A DNA stretch of 64,000 nucleotides from NCBI GenBank assembly GCA_963727635.1, contig CAVSHP010000024.1, positions 1 to 64,000 of the forward strand, written 5' to 3'. Below the pieces are notes generated by a model. It was not told the DNA's origin. It saw only the letters and a program-made list of their open reading frames with translations, and searched no databases. This document shows positions 19,893 to 28,373 of the stretch, in pieces (within the stretch, counting starts at the first letter, position 1; every line of letters begins with the position of its first letter). The translations under genes and the position numbers were made by a program. This DNA is from SZUA-36 sp963727635 (lineage in GTDB: Bacteria > Pseudomonadota > Gammaproteobacteria > Xanthomonadales > SZUA-36).

Positions 19893-20780
19893 CTAACCGG
19901 TCAGCAGGCAACGGCGGCGCAACATTCCGCCAAACTCCATTTCATCGAACAGGCGATTGAGACGGGCTTCGTCAACCTCGCTGCGTGCCAGGGCCGGATT
20001 TTCCAGCGCCGACGGGACCTGGAGTTCAATACCCGTCAGCCGTCTTGCCAGTTCCGCCGCCTGCCTGTGTTCCCCCAGTTTTTGACGCAGTGATTTTGCG
20101 CCGCGGATGCTCAGGTGCGGGACCTCTTCAATGCGCTCCCAGAGTGCTTCCAGGTTATCGAAGTGACCCAGCAGGGCAGCGGCGGATTTTGGCCCGATAC
20201 CCGGCACGCCGGGGATGTTATCCACCACGTCGCCGGTCAGGGCAAGAAAATCCGCGATCTGTTCCGGGAAGACACCGAACTTGTCCTTGATTTTTGCGTG
20301 GCCGAGTTTCTGGTTGCGGGTGAAATCCCACCAGGTATCATTTTTATCGATCAGTTGCGCCAGGTCCTTGTCGCTGGTCACGATGCAAACGGGGTGTCCC
20401 CGTTGCCGCCAGTGTGATGCCAGTGTGCCGATCAGGTCGTCGGCCTCGTAACGGTTATCGGCGAAACAGCTCAGGCCCATGGATTCGGCCACTTCCCTGG
20501 CCCACTTGAACTGGCGTTTCAGTTCTTCCGGGGCCGGGTCGCGGTTGGCCTTGTAGGCGGGGTAAATTTCGTTGCGGTAGCTTTTACTCAAGGATTCGTC
20601 AAAAGCCACGCCAATGTGTTCGGCATTGGTCTGCTCGAGCAGGCTGCAGAGGAAACCGGTAAAACCGTAAACGGCATTGGTGGGTTCACCCGCCGAGGTC
20701 GCGAATTCATCCGAGATGGAGAACCAGGCACGGAATATATAGATACTGGCATCAACGAGGTAAACGGGTTGCAGGCTCAT
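19893..20780 (-). CDS. 5'-3' exonuclease / flap endonuclease (ExoIX-like)
   Basis: 295 residues, matching the 5'-nuclease domain of DNA polymerase I without the polymerase. Metal-binding acidic residues are in YLVDASIYIFRAW, YEADDLIGTLA, TSDKDLAQL and LTGDVVDNIPGVPGIGPKSAAALL; the last is also the H3TH DNA-binding motif. It would trim flaps or RNA primers during repair and replication. It is larger than E. coli Xni (about 250 residues), so the name xni is not used. Confidence 0.9.
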   Translation of the reverse strand: MSLQPVYLVDASIYIFRAWFSISDEFATSAGEPTNAVYGFTGFLCSLLEQTNAEHIGVAFDESLSKSYRNEIYPAYKANRDPAPEELKRQFKWAREVAESMGLSCFADNRYEADDLIGTLASHWRQRGHPVCIVTSDKDLAQLIDKNDTWWDFTRNQKLGHAKIKDKFGVFPEQIADFLALTGDVVDNIPGVPGIGPKSAAALLGHFDNLEALWERIEEVPHLSIRGAKSLRQKLGEHRQAAELARRLTGIELQVPSALENPALARSEVDEARLNRLFDEMEFGGMLRRRCLLTG

Positions 20781-20817
20781 AGGCCGACTATGTTAACCCA
20801 AATACTGGCAGCTGGCT

Positions 20818-20849
20818 CTAGTCCGAAAATGCACCAGTGTTCGGTCTAG
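20818..20849. other. Hairpin overlapping the HNH gene stop
   Basis: CTAGTCCGAA (20818-20827) pairs with TTCGGTCTAG (20840-20849) with one mismatch. The loop region contains TGCACCAGT, which also appears in the terminal repeats of the 162-bp element at 30583-30744. It may end transcription of the HNH gene on the minus strand but has no T run. Confidence 0.45.
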
Positions 20850-21454
20850 ACCAGTAACGACTCGCCCTGTTCGACCCGTTTGCGCAAAACACTGTTGCGC
20901 GGGAAATGCGCCAGCAGGAATTCCATCTGGTCGTTCAGGATCTGACGGCCCTGCAGGTAGACGTACTCGGCGTGGGTCGGGCTGAACGGGATCGCAAGCA
21001 ATTCCATCTCGGCCTGCTCGGGTGTTCTGCCTGCCTTGTGGTTGTTGCAGCGCTTGCAGGCGGTGACGACATTGACCCAGCGGTCCTCACCGCCCTGGCT
21101 GAGCGGGTGGACGTGATCCCTTGATAACATGTAGTTAGGAAATTGCAGACCACAATACAGACACAGGTTCTGATCGCGGCGAAACAGCGACTGATTGCTC
21201 AGCGGCGGTACGTAAGCGGTTGAGAACAGGTGCTTGTGGGGATTATGTCCGTAGGTGGCAATGATGGCATCGACACTGACCGAACTCTGGCGACCGCTGA
21301 TGGCATTGATTCCGCCACGCACCTGGTAAAGTGTTTTTCCGAGGGAGTAAGAGACCTGATCAAGCGTGATTAGCCTGACTGCTTCCTGGTAGCCGACCCA
21401 TTCCAATGGCATACCGGATACATCTGTGCGTAGAACCCGTTGCTGTAAGTTCAT
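20846..21454 (-). CDS. HNH endonuclease family protein
   Basis: 202 residues from ATG 21454. The C-terminal half is an HNH domain with two zinc-binding CxxC pairs (LCLYCGLQF and ACKRCNNHK) around the catalytic RDHVHPLSQGGEDRWVN. The N-terminal 80 residues are not like a restriction enzyme specificity domain. Proteins of this design are widespread single-copy HNH proteins in proteobacteria with unproven roles in DNA processing. No methyltransferase partner is near, so a restriction system is unlikely. Confidence 0.87.
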   Translation of the reverse strand: MNLQQRVLRTDVSGMPLEWVGYQEAVRLITLDQVSYSLGKTLYQVRGGINAISGRQSSVSVDAIIATYGHNPHKHLFSTAYVPPLSNQSLFRRDQNLCLYCGLQFPNYMLSRDHVHPLSQGGEDRWVNVVTACKRCNNHKAGRTPEQAEMELLAIPFSPTHAEYVYLQGRQILNDQMEFLLAHFPRNSVLRKRVEQGESLLV

Positions 21455-21674
21455 AACCTCGATTATCAAGTCGGACGCAAATACCCGAGGGCACTTGGTT
21501 ATGGCGTTGCTTCACAATCCAGTGCCGTAGACTTTGTTTTATATTGTTTTGTAATCAATCGCAAGCGAAAATTTAAGTGATTTGAATATTCGCCGTCATC
21601 GGTGAAACCCGTTGACGCGAAACTGTAGCCTGTTGCTGTTGTCTCAAACGCAACGTTTGAATCAGGAGTTGGGT

Positions 21675-23030
21675 GTGAAAAAGGTATTTGGCGAAATTTT
21701 TCTCTTGCTGGCCCTGCTGTCAGGGTCGACCTCGGCATTGGCCGTTTTACCCGTGGCAGTAGACGGGGAGCCCCTGCCATCGCTTGCTCCGGTACTCAAG
21801 CACGTGACACCATCGGTGGTCAACGTATACACCCAGACCCGGGTGCGTGTCAGGAGCCCATTGCTTGACGATCCGTTTTTCAGACGTTTTTTCAATATCC
21901 CCGACGCGCCGCAAGAGCGTATCTCGCAGAGCCTGGGCTCCGGTGTCATCGTAAATGCCGAGAAAGGTTACGTACTGACCAATAATCACGTCATTGCCGG
22001 CGCCGACGAAATCTCCGTCGGTCTCAAGGACGGACGCAGTCTCGAGGCGAAACTGATAGGCACCGACCCCGACACCGACCTCGCGGTGATCCAGATACCG
22101 GCCGAAAATCTGATGGCGTTGACACTCGCGGATTCCGACGAATTAGAGGTGGGGGACTTCGTAGTCGCGGTGGGTAATCCCTTCGGGCTTGGCCAGACGG
22201 TCACATCCGGCATCGTCAGCGCCCTCGGCCGCACCGGCTTGCAGGGTCTCGAGTATCAGAATTTCATCCAGACCGATGCGTCGATCAACCCGGGCAATTC
22301 CGGCGGCGCCCTGATCAATCTGCGTGGCGAACTGGTGGGTATCAACAGCGCCATTTTCACCCCCAGCGGTGGTAACGTCGGTATCGGTTTTGCCATTCCG
22401 TCAAGTATGGCCTATTACGTGATGGGGCAGTTGATCCAGTTTGGCGAGGTGCGGCGCGGGACGCTGGGTTTAGTTGTCCAGGACCTGACCCCTGATCTGG
22501 CAGGTGCATTTTCAGTTGAACCAGGAACGGGTGTACTGGTGGCGGAAGTTGCCGATGGCCTGGCGGCGGAAGACGCGGGATTGGAACCGGGGGACGTGAT
22601 CGTCAGCATAGATAATCAAGCCGTCAACAGTGCGCGGGATTTTCACAATGCGCAGGGCCGTCTGGCGATCGGTGAAAAACTCGCAGTCGTGTACCTGAGG
22701 AAAGGCAAGTCAAGGGACACCAGGCTGGTCGTCGAGGCCATCCCGACGTTGAGCGGTGCTGATCTCGATTACCGCCTCGAGGGTGCGCGTTTCACGGATT
22801 TGACGGAAAGACACAGGCAACTGAACCTCACCGGTGTATTACTCGATGATCTCGATGCACGCAGCGCTCTTGCGCGCCAGGGTCTTCAGCCGGGTGACAT
22901 CATTACCGGCGCAAACCGCCAGCAGGTGCACAACCTGGTGGATTTCAGGAAGCTCGTCGAAAACACCCGTGGCACTATGTTGTTGCAGGTCTGGCGAGAC
23001 GGGAGGTCCTATATTGTCCAGGTCAATTGA
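21675..23030 (+). CDS. Periplasmic serine protease of the DegP/DegQ (HtrA) family
   Basis: 451 residues from GTG 21675, chosen because AGGAG lies six bases before it and a signal peptide (VKKVFGEIFLLLALLSGSTSALA) follows. The catalytic triad is His in TNNHVIAGA, Asp in GTDPDTDLAV and Ser in NPGNSGGALI. Two PDZ domains follow (about residues 265-355 and 375-450), each with an AEDAGLEPGDVI or LARQGLQPGDII core. These proteases degrade or refold misfolded envelope proteins. Two PDZ domains suit DegQ/DegP; DegS has one. Confidence 0.93.
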   Translation: MKKVFGEIFLLLALLSGSTSALAVLPVAVDGEPLPSLAPVLKHVTPSVVNVYTQTRVRVRSPLLDDPFFRRFFNIPDAPQERISQSLGSGVIVNAEKGYVLTNNHVIAGADEISVGLKDGRSLEAKLIGTDPDTDLAVIQIPAENLMALTLADSDELEVGDFVVAVGNPFGLGQTVTSGIVSALGRTGLQGLEYQNFIQTDASINPGNSGGALINLRGELVGINSAIFTPSGGNVGIGFAIPSSMAYYVMGQLIQFGEVRRGTLGLVVQDLTPDLAGAFSVEPGTGVLVAEVADGLAAEDAGLEPGDVIVSIDNQAVNSARDFHNAQGRLAIGEKLAVVYLRKGKSRDTRLVVEAIPTLSGADLDYRLEGARFTDLTERHRQLNLTGVLLDDLDARSALARQGLQPGDIITGANRQQVHNLVDFRKLVENTRGTMLLQVWRDGRSYIVQVN

Positions 23031-23134
23031 CGGCGGGTTTATACAGCGTAATTCAGATCAAAGCTTGTATTCGGAGCTTTTCGGTATTACCTGATTGGCA
23101 TACACTGAGATGTTTTCCTGACAAGGTTTCCACG

Positions 23135-24496
23135 ATGAGCTTTACTGATAAGAAAGATGGCATTCCGTTATACCCGGTGAGTGCAAGCCAATATGAGCAG
23201 TGGTTGACCAACCTGCCCGAAATCCAGCAGAAGTGGTTAAAGGCGGCGGGTTTCCGCGCCAAGGCTGGTGAATTATGCAGCCTGCCTGGCGATAATGGCG
23301 AACTGCATGGCTACGTCTTCGGCATGGCGGAGCAGGGCTGGTTATACCAGCTTGCGCCGCTGCCGGGCAGGCTGGCGCCCGGCAATTACCGGCTGGTGTC
23401 GGACTGGAGCCCCAAGCAGCGTCTGCAGGCAGGTCTGGGCTGGGGCCTGGCCTGTTACCAGTTCAGTCTATATCTTAAATCACAAAACGAAATGCCTTCG
23501 CTGACGCTGGATGAAGATATTGCCAGTGGCGCCGCACGCTTGCTGTCCGCGCAATCGCTGGTCCGTGACCTGATCAACATACCCACCGAGGACATGGGTC
23601 CGGCTCAATTGGCGGACGCGGTGCAGGCGCAGGCCGACCAATTCGGCGCTCATGTGACCGTGGTGCATGGTGTTGATTTATTGACCCAAAACTTCCCGGC
23701 TATCCATGCGGTCGGACGTGCATCCTCGCGGGAGCCCCGCCTGGTCCAGCTCGAGTGGGGTGATGAGGACAAACCGTTGCTGGCGCTCTGCGGTAAGGGT
23801 GTGTGTTTTGATACCGGCGGTCTGAACCTGAAACCTTCGAGCGGCATGGCGCTGATGAAGAAGGACATGGGTGGTGCGGCGCACGTACTGGCACTTGCAC
23901 GGTTGATCATGCAGGCGCAATTGCCCGTACGTCTGCTGATGCTGATCCCTGCGGTTGAGAATTCGGTGTCCGGCAATGCCTATCGCCCGGGAGATGTCAT
24001 TCCCACGCGCAAGGGTCTGACTGTCGAAATTGGCAATACCGATGCCGAGGGGCGGGTCGTGCTGGCGGATACGCTGGCCTATGCCTGCGAGTTTGAACCC
24101 GACCTGGTCATCGATTTCGCCACGCTTACCGGTGCGGCGAGGACCGCCATGGGTACCGATCTGCCACCGATATTCAGCAATGACATTGCCATTGCGAATG
24201 AGATCATGGCGTCGGGTGATGGCGAGGAAGACCCGCTCTGGGTATTTCCGCTCTACCAGCCTTACAAGGAATTGCTGAAAAGCCAGATTGCGGACCTGAA
24301 CAACATGAGTAAAACTCCGTTTGGGGGTTGTATAACCGCCGCGTTGTTCCTTGAGCACTTTGTAAACGCCAAGACCAACTGGGTGCATATCGATACCTAT
24401 GGCTGGAACCAGACCGCCCGTCCGGGGCGCCCGATCGGCGGTGAAGCACTGGGCCTCAGGGCCGTTTTTCACTATCTGAAAAATCGATACAGCTGA
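23135..24496 (+). CDS. M17 leucyl aminopeptidase family protein
   Basis: 453 residues from ATG 23135. The C-terminal catalytic domain carries the metal-binding lysine and aspartates in GKGVCFDTGGLNLKPSSGM and KKDMGGAAH, and the M17 signature NTDAEGRVVLADTL with Arg and Glu ligands. It removes N-terminal residues from peptides in the cytoplasm with two divalent metals. The N-terminal domain (residues 1-150) is divergent from PepA, so it belongs to the PepB/other M17 branch. A rho-independent terminator follows. Confidence 0.92.
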   Translation: MSFTDKKDGIPLYPVSASQYEQWLTNLPEIQQKWLKAAGFRAKAGELCSLPGDNGELHGYVFGMAEQGWLYQLAPLPGRLAPGNYRLVSDWSPKQRLQAGLGWGLACYQFSLYLKSQNEMPSLTLDEDIASGAARLLSAQSLVRDLINIPTEDMGPAQLADAVQAQADQFGAHVTVVHGVDLLTQNFPAIHAVGRASSREPRLVQLEWGDEDKPLLALCGKGVCFDTGGLNLKPSSGMALMKKDMGGAAHVLALARLIMQAQLPVRLLMLIPAVENSVSGNAYRPGDVIPTRKGLTVEIGNTDAEGRVVLADTLAYACEFEPDLVIDFATLTGAARTAMGTDLPPIFSNDIAIANEIMASGDGEEDPLWVFPLYQPYKELLKSQIADLNNMSKTPFGGCITAALFLEHFVNAKTNWVHIDTYGWNQTARPGRPIGGEALGLRAVFHYLKNRYS

Positions 24497-24505
24497 ACCT
24501 ACTTC

Positions 24506-24528
24506 AAACAGGGTAGAAGCCCTGTTTT
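24506..24528 (+). terminator. Rho-independent terminator after the M17 aminopeptidase gene
   Basis: AAACAGGG (24506-24513) pairs with CCCTGTTT (24520-24527) around a 6-nt loop and ends in a short T run. It is 9 bp after the aminopeptidase stop codon. Confidence 0.82.
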
Positions 24529-24585
24529 ACGTGCAGCCTCCCATTGAGCGAATCGTCCTGTTTTATCTGCATGGGCGCCGGCCGC

Positions 24586-24679
24586 GCGCAGTACCTCGTT
24601 TCAGGACACGCCGTAAACCCATCCCTGGGGTCTCGAGCTCGACTCCTGTCTCGCACGGTCCTGAAAAGAGGTACCGCAC
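24586..24679 (+). repeat. Palindromic repeat family B, unit 1
   Basis: Arms 24586-24606 and 24659-24679 are inverted repeats (about 19 of 21 bases pair), bracketing a core that begins GGACACGCCG and ends TCTCGCACGGTCC. The same core recurs at 24748-24845 (inverted), 38716-38818 and 39001-39117 (inverted), but with arms of different sequence that are again self-complementary. No coding sequence is present between the aminopeptidase terminator and the dehydrogenase gene at 25107. Confidence 0.88.
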
Positions 24680-24747
24680 ACCCCCGGCTATGAGGTTAAT
24701 CACACAACAATGGTTTCAGAGAGATGCACGAGGTTTCGGCCGAAGCT

Positions 24748-24845
24748 GGGGTGGGTATTGCCTGCCAGGACCGTGCGAGACAGGAGTCGAGAGCGAGCCT
24801 ACAGGGACGTACTTGCGGCGTGTCCTGGCAGGCAACACCCGCCCC
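24748..24845 (-). repeat. Palindromic repeat family B, unit 2 (inverted orientation)
   Basis: Arms 24748-24770 and 24823-24845 pair almost perfectly (GTATTGCCTGCCAGGA with TCCTGGCAGGCAACAC). The core is the reverse complement of unit 1, reading GGACCGTGCGAGACAGGAG on the plus strand. Units 1 and 2 form a head-to-head pair 68 bp apart. The remaining 260 bp up to 25107 show no gene. Confidence 0.88.
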
Positions 24846-25106
24846 AACGCCCCCCACGGCTCAAGTGGATCTGCAACAGGCCTGACCCCGCAAAACCATC
24901 ACCCAAAAGCGCCTGAATCACCGCTAGGTACTTGAAAAAGACCTTTACTTTTCGCTATACCGATCGCAGTTGATTATAGTCAATTACGTTTCACCCCAAG
25001 GAGAGTAAATTCACGCCTTGAACCACTTCCGGGTTTCGCCCGGTTGTCATTTTGCGCCCCGCCCGCCGGGTGCCGGCGTTTCAAACATGTTCTGGAGATT
25101 CAAGGT

Positions 25107-26228
25107 ATGGACAGGAAGTACAGGATCGCGTGGTTGCCTGGTGACGGCGTTGGTGTGGAGGTCATGGAAGCGGCACGTATCGTTCTCGACCGTGTCGGTC
25201 TCGATGCGGAGTACATACACGGTGATATCGGTTGGGAATTCTGGCGCACCGAGGGTGACGCGTTCCCCGCACGGACCATCGATCTTCTGAATAATGTCGA
25301 TGCCGCCATGTTTGGCGCGATCACTTCAAAGCCGGTCAAGGAGACCGAAAAGGAACTTGTGCCGGAATTACAGGGCACGGGTCTGACCTACCGTTCACCG
25401 ATCGTGCGCATGCGCCAGCTTTTCGACCTGTACGTGTGCCTGAGACCCTGCAAGGCGTTTCCCGAAAACCCCCTCAATTACCACGAGGGTATCGACCTGG
25501 TGATCTTTCGCGAAAATACCGAGGATCTTTATTCCGGCGTCGAGTTCAACCCGGTCCCGGAAAAACTCAGCAATGTGCTGTCGGAACTGGCCCCGGCCTT
25601 CAAGGCCTTTGAGAAACTGGCCGGTGACGAGTACGCCGTCTCCTGCAAGATCAACACCAGGAAGGGCTCCGAGCGGATTATCCGCGCTGCCTTCGAGTTT
25701 GCCCGCAAGTTTGGACGCAAGAAGGTCACGGTGGTGCACAAGGCTAACGTGGTACGCGCCACCGATGGCCTGTTCCTCGAGGCGGCGCGCAAGATCGCGA
25801 AGGAGTTTCCCGAGATCGCCATGGACGACGCCAATATCGATGCCATAACCATGTGGTTGCTGAAAAACCCGTTCAATTACGACGTGCTGGTTGCGCCCAA
25901 CCTTTACGGTGACATCGTTTCTGACCTGTGCGCACAGATGGTCGGTGGTCTCGGCTTTGGCTGCTCCGGCAACATCGGCGAGAAGCTTGCGGTTTTTGAA
26001 CCGACCCATGGTTCGGCGCCGAAGTATTCGGGCATGTACAAGGTCAACCCGATCGCTACGATCCTCGCCGCCAAGATGATGCTTGACTGGCTTGGTGAGA
26101 CGGATGCGGCCAAACGCATCGAGGATGCTGTCGCTGAAGTGGTCAGGGAAGGCAAGGTACGCACCTATGACATGGGCGGGTCCTCGACCACGATCGAACT
26201 GGCCGAAGCCATTGCCGCCAAGCTATAG
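25107..26228 (+). CDS. NAD(P)-dependent beta-decarboxylating dehydrogenase (isocitrate/isopropylmalate dehydrogenase family)
   Basis: 373 residues from ATG 25107 (MDRKYRIAWLPGDGVGVEVM). The family oxidises a 2-hydroxy acid with a 3-carboxylate and releases CO2. Substrate contacts are in YRSPIVRMRQLFDLYVCLRP, whose Ser/Arg set is more like isocitrate than isopropylmalate dehydrogenases, and in FRENTEDLYSGVEF. Catalytic Lys lies in VVHKANVVRATDG and metal-binding Asp residues in NLYGDIVSDLCAQMVGGLG. It opens a five-gene operon with spacing of 12 bp or overlap. As the partners are an HMG-CoA-lyase-like enzyme, a CoA-transferase and a LeuCD-type dehydratase, its substrate is probably a substituted malate; isocitrate itself is less likely. 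Confidence 0.88.
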   Translation: MDRKYRIAWLPGDGVGVEVMEAARIVLDRVGLDAEYIHGDIGWEFWRTEGDAFPARTIDLLNNVDAAMFGAITSKPVKETEKELVPELQGTGLTYRSPIVRMRQLFDLYVCLRPCKAFPENPLNYHEGIDLVIFRENTEDLYSGVEFNPVPEKLSNVLSELAPAFKAFEKLAGDEYAVSCKINTRKGSERIIRAAFEFARKFGRKKVTVVHKANVVRATDGLFLEAARKIAKEFPEIAMDDANIDAITMWLLKNPFNYDVLVAPNLYGDIVSDLCAQMVGGLGFGCSGNIGEKLAVFEPTHGSAPKYSGMYKVNPIATILAAKMMLDWLGETDAAKRIEDAVAEVVREGKVRTYDMGGSSTTIELAEAIAAKL

Positions 26229-26240
26229 ACGGAGAGCATC

Positions 26241-27152
26241 ATGAAACATATCGTCGTCCACGAAGTCGGCCCGCGTGACGGGTTACAGATGGAACGGCAG
26301 GTCGTTCCGATTGATACCAGGGAGGACTGGATCCGCCGCACGATGGCGTCCGGTGTCGATATCGTACAGGTCGGTTCCTTCGTACATCCGGCCAAGGTAC
26401 CGCAAATGGCCGATACCGATGAACTGTTCCGGCGTCTGACCAGGGACAAGACCTCGCCGGTCATACTCGCCGGACTGGCTTTGAATGAACGTGGCCTGGA
26501 ACGCGGTCTGGCCTGTGGGGTGGAGATGTTCTGCCTGGGCGCTTCCGCCAGTGAAACCCACAGCCAGAAAAATACCGGCATGGCGAGCATGGAAGCCACA
26601 CAGCGTATTATCGGCGCCGCGCGCGAGGCGCTGGCCGCGGGCAAGAAGGTGCAGGTCTCGGTGCAATCGGCTTTTGGCTGCGGTTTTGAAGGCCCGATCG
26701 CCGAGCAGCGTGTGCTCGATATGGTCACCGCCTACCTGGATGCCGGTCTGCGTAATATCAGCCTGGCTGACACCGCCGGCCACGCCCATCCGGAACAGGT
26801 CGAGCGTTTGTTTTCCGCCGTGTTCAAACTTGACCCGGACGTCGAATGCACCAGTCATTTCCACAATACCTACGGTCTGGGCATGGCCAATATCATGGCC
26901 GCCCTGCGTGTTGGCGTGACTTCGTTCGAGACCTCGTTTGCAGGCCTGGGCGGTTGCCCGTTTACCAAGGTCGCAGCCGGCAATGTGGCCACCGAGGACT
27001 TTGTCAACGCGCTGCAGTTACAGGGCAAGCGTCTTGACATCAAGCTGGACGGCCTGATCGCTGTAGCGACCGATGTCGCGGCGTATTTTGAACGTGAAAT
27101 GCCCGGATGCGTTTACAAGACCGGTTCGATCCGCAGGAAGGAGGCGGCATGA
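26241..27152 (+). CDS. HMG-CoA-lyase-family aldolase
   Basis: 303 residues, DRE-TIM metallolyase fold. VHEVGPRDGLQ holds the catalytic Arg-Asp, HFHNTYGLGMAN the metal-binding His residues, and GLGGCPFTKVAAGNVATED the mobile loop with the catalytic Cys, all as in 3-hydroxy-3-methylglutaryl-CoA lyase. The family also contains (R)-citramalyl-CoA lyase, which yields pyruvate and acetyl-CoA. Because the next gene is a class III CoA-transferase, a two-step activation and cleavage of a branched hydroxy-dicarboxylate is the natural reading. It begins 12 bp behind the dehydrogenase gene and its stop overlaps the next start (ATGA). Confidence 0.9.
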   Translation: MKHIVVHEVGPRDGLQMERQVVPIDTREDWIRRTMASGVDIVQVGSFVHPAKVPQMADTDELFRRLTRDKTSPVILAGLALNERGLERGLACGVEMFCLGASASETHSQKNTGMASMEATQRIIGAAREALAAGKKVQVSVQSAFGCGFEGPIAEQRVLDMVTAYLDAGLRNISLADTAGHAHPEQVERLFSAVFKLDPDVECTSHFHNTYGLGMANIMAALRVGVTSFETSFAGLGGCPFTKVAAGNVATEDFVNALQLQGKRLDIKLDGLIAVATDVAAYFEREMPGCVYKTGSIRRKEAA

Positions 27153-28348
27153 ACGCACAGATCATGCAGGGGGTCAGGGTACTCGACCTAACCAATGTGC
27201 TGGCGGGGCCCTTCGCAACCCTGCACCTGGCACTGCTGGGTGCGGAGGTGATCAAAATAGAACGGCCGGGCAGTGGCGACCTGGCGCGCAAGCTGGGCAC
27301 GATGACCGAGCTGAACGAGCAGAATATGGGTACCAGCTTCCTGGCCCAGAACGCGAACAAGAAGTCCGTAACCCTCAACACCAAGGATCCCGAGGGCAAG
27401 GAGATTTTCCTGAAACTGGTGAAGACCGCAGATGTGCTGGTCGAGAATTTCCGCCCGGGCGTCATGGACCGTTTGGGACTTGGCTACGATGTGCTCAAGG
27501 ACATCAATCCGGGTTTGATCTATTGCGCCATTTCGGGTTTTGGCCAGACCGGGCCGGATGCGTTCAAACCGGCCTATGACCAGATCATCCAGGGACTCAG
27601 CGGTGAAATGTCCGTCAACGGCGACGAGCGCCTGAATCCGTTACGCACCGGCTTTCCGGTCTGCGATACGGTCGGTGGCCTGAACGCCGCCTTCGCGATC
27701 ATGGCGGCGCTTTATCACCGTGAACGCAGCGGTGAGGGTCAGTTTATCGACATCGCCATGCTCGATTCCATCATGCCGCTGATGGGCTGGGTGGCCGCCA
27801 ACCTGTTGATTGCCGGCAAGCAGCCGGTACCCATGGGGAATGATAACTTCACCGCCGCGCCATCCGGTGTGTTCAGGACGGGTGACGGCTTTATCAACAT
27901 TGCCGCCAACAAGCAGGAACAGTGGGAGGCGGTCTGCGACGCACTCGAACTGCCGGAGCTGAAGACCGATCCGCGCTTCGAGAAACGTGACGTGCGCAAG
28001 CAGAACCGCAAGCTTCTGACCCCGTTGCTGGAGGTCAAGCTGGGACAACGGACAACGCAAGAATGGGTGGACCTGCTGAATGCCAATGACATACCCAGCG
28101 GCGCAATCCTGAGTCTCGAGGACGCTCTGAAACAGCCCCAGGTCAAACACCGCGAGACGCTGAAAGATGTACCGGTCGAGGGCATTGGCAGCATTCCGCT
28201 GTTTAACCTGACCGCAAAATTTGAAAAAACGCCGGGGGATATCACATCCCCGCCGCCGAGGCTTTCAGCACACACGGCTGAAGTACTGGCGGGTATCGGC
28301 ATCACCGAAGATGAAGTGGCCGCCCTGAAAGCGAAACACGTAGTCTGA
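27149..28348 (+). CDS. Class III (CaiB/BaiF family) CoA-transferase
   Basis: 399 residues from ATG 27149, which overlaps the preceding stop. VLDLTNVLAGPFAT opens the family domain, ENFRPGVMDRLGLGYD and ISGFGQTGP are family signatures, and the Asp of VCDTVGGLNAAF matches the catalytic aspartate of formyl-CoA transferase. It moves CoA between acids, for example from succinyl-CoA to a dicarboxylate. In Chloroflexus a class III enzyme activates D-citramalate next to an HMG-CoA-lyase-like citramalyl-CoA lyase; the same pairing here is suggestive. The real acceptor is unknown. Confidence 0.92.
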   Translation: MNAQIMQGVRVLDLTNVLAGPFATLHLALLGAEVIKIERPGSGDLARKLGTMTELNEQNMGTSFLAQNANKKSVTLNTKDPEGKEIFLKLVKTADVLVENFRPGVMDRLGLGYDVLKDINPGLIYCAISGFGQTGPDAFKPAYDQIIQGLSGEMSVNGDERLNPLRTGFPVCDTVGGLNAAFAIMAALYHRERSGEGQFIDIAMLDSIMPLMGWVAANLLIAGKQPVPMGNDNFTAAPSGVFRTGDGFINIAANKQEQWEAVCDALELPELKTDPRFEKRDVRKQNRKLLTPLLEVKLGQRTTQEWVDLLNANDIPSGAILSLEDALKQPQVKHRETLKDVPVEGIGSIPLFNLTAKFEKTPGDITSPPPRLSAHTAEVLAGIGITEDEVAALKAKHVV

Positions 28349-28373
28349 AGGCCACTGGAGAAAGGAGATCGAT

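Noticed and set aside
21600..21674. Sigma-E promoter before the DegQ-type protease (GAAACT with TCTCAAA)
   Set aside because: The -35 differs from GGAACTT and the -10 is not clearly TCTGA; too weak to annotate.
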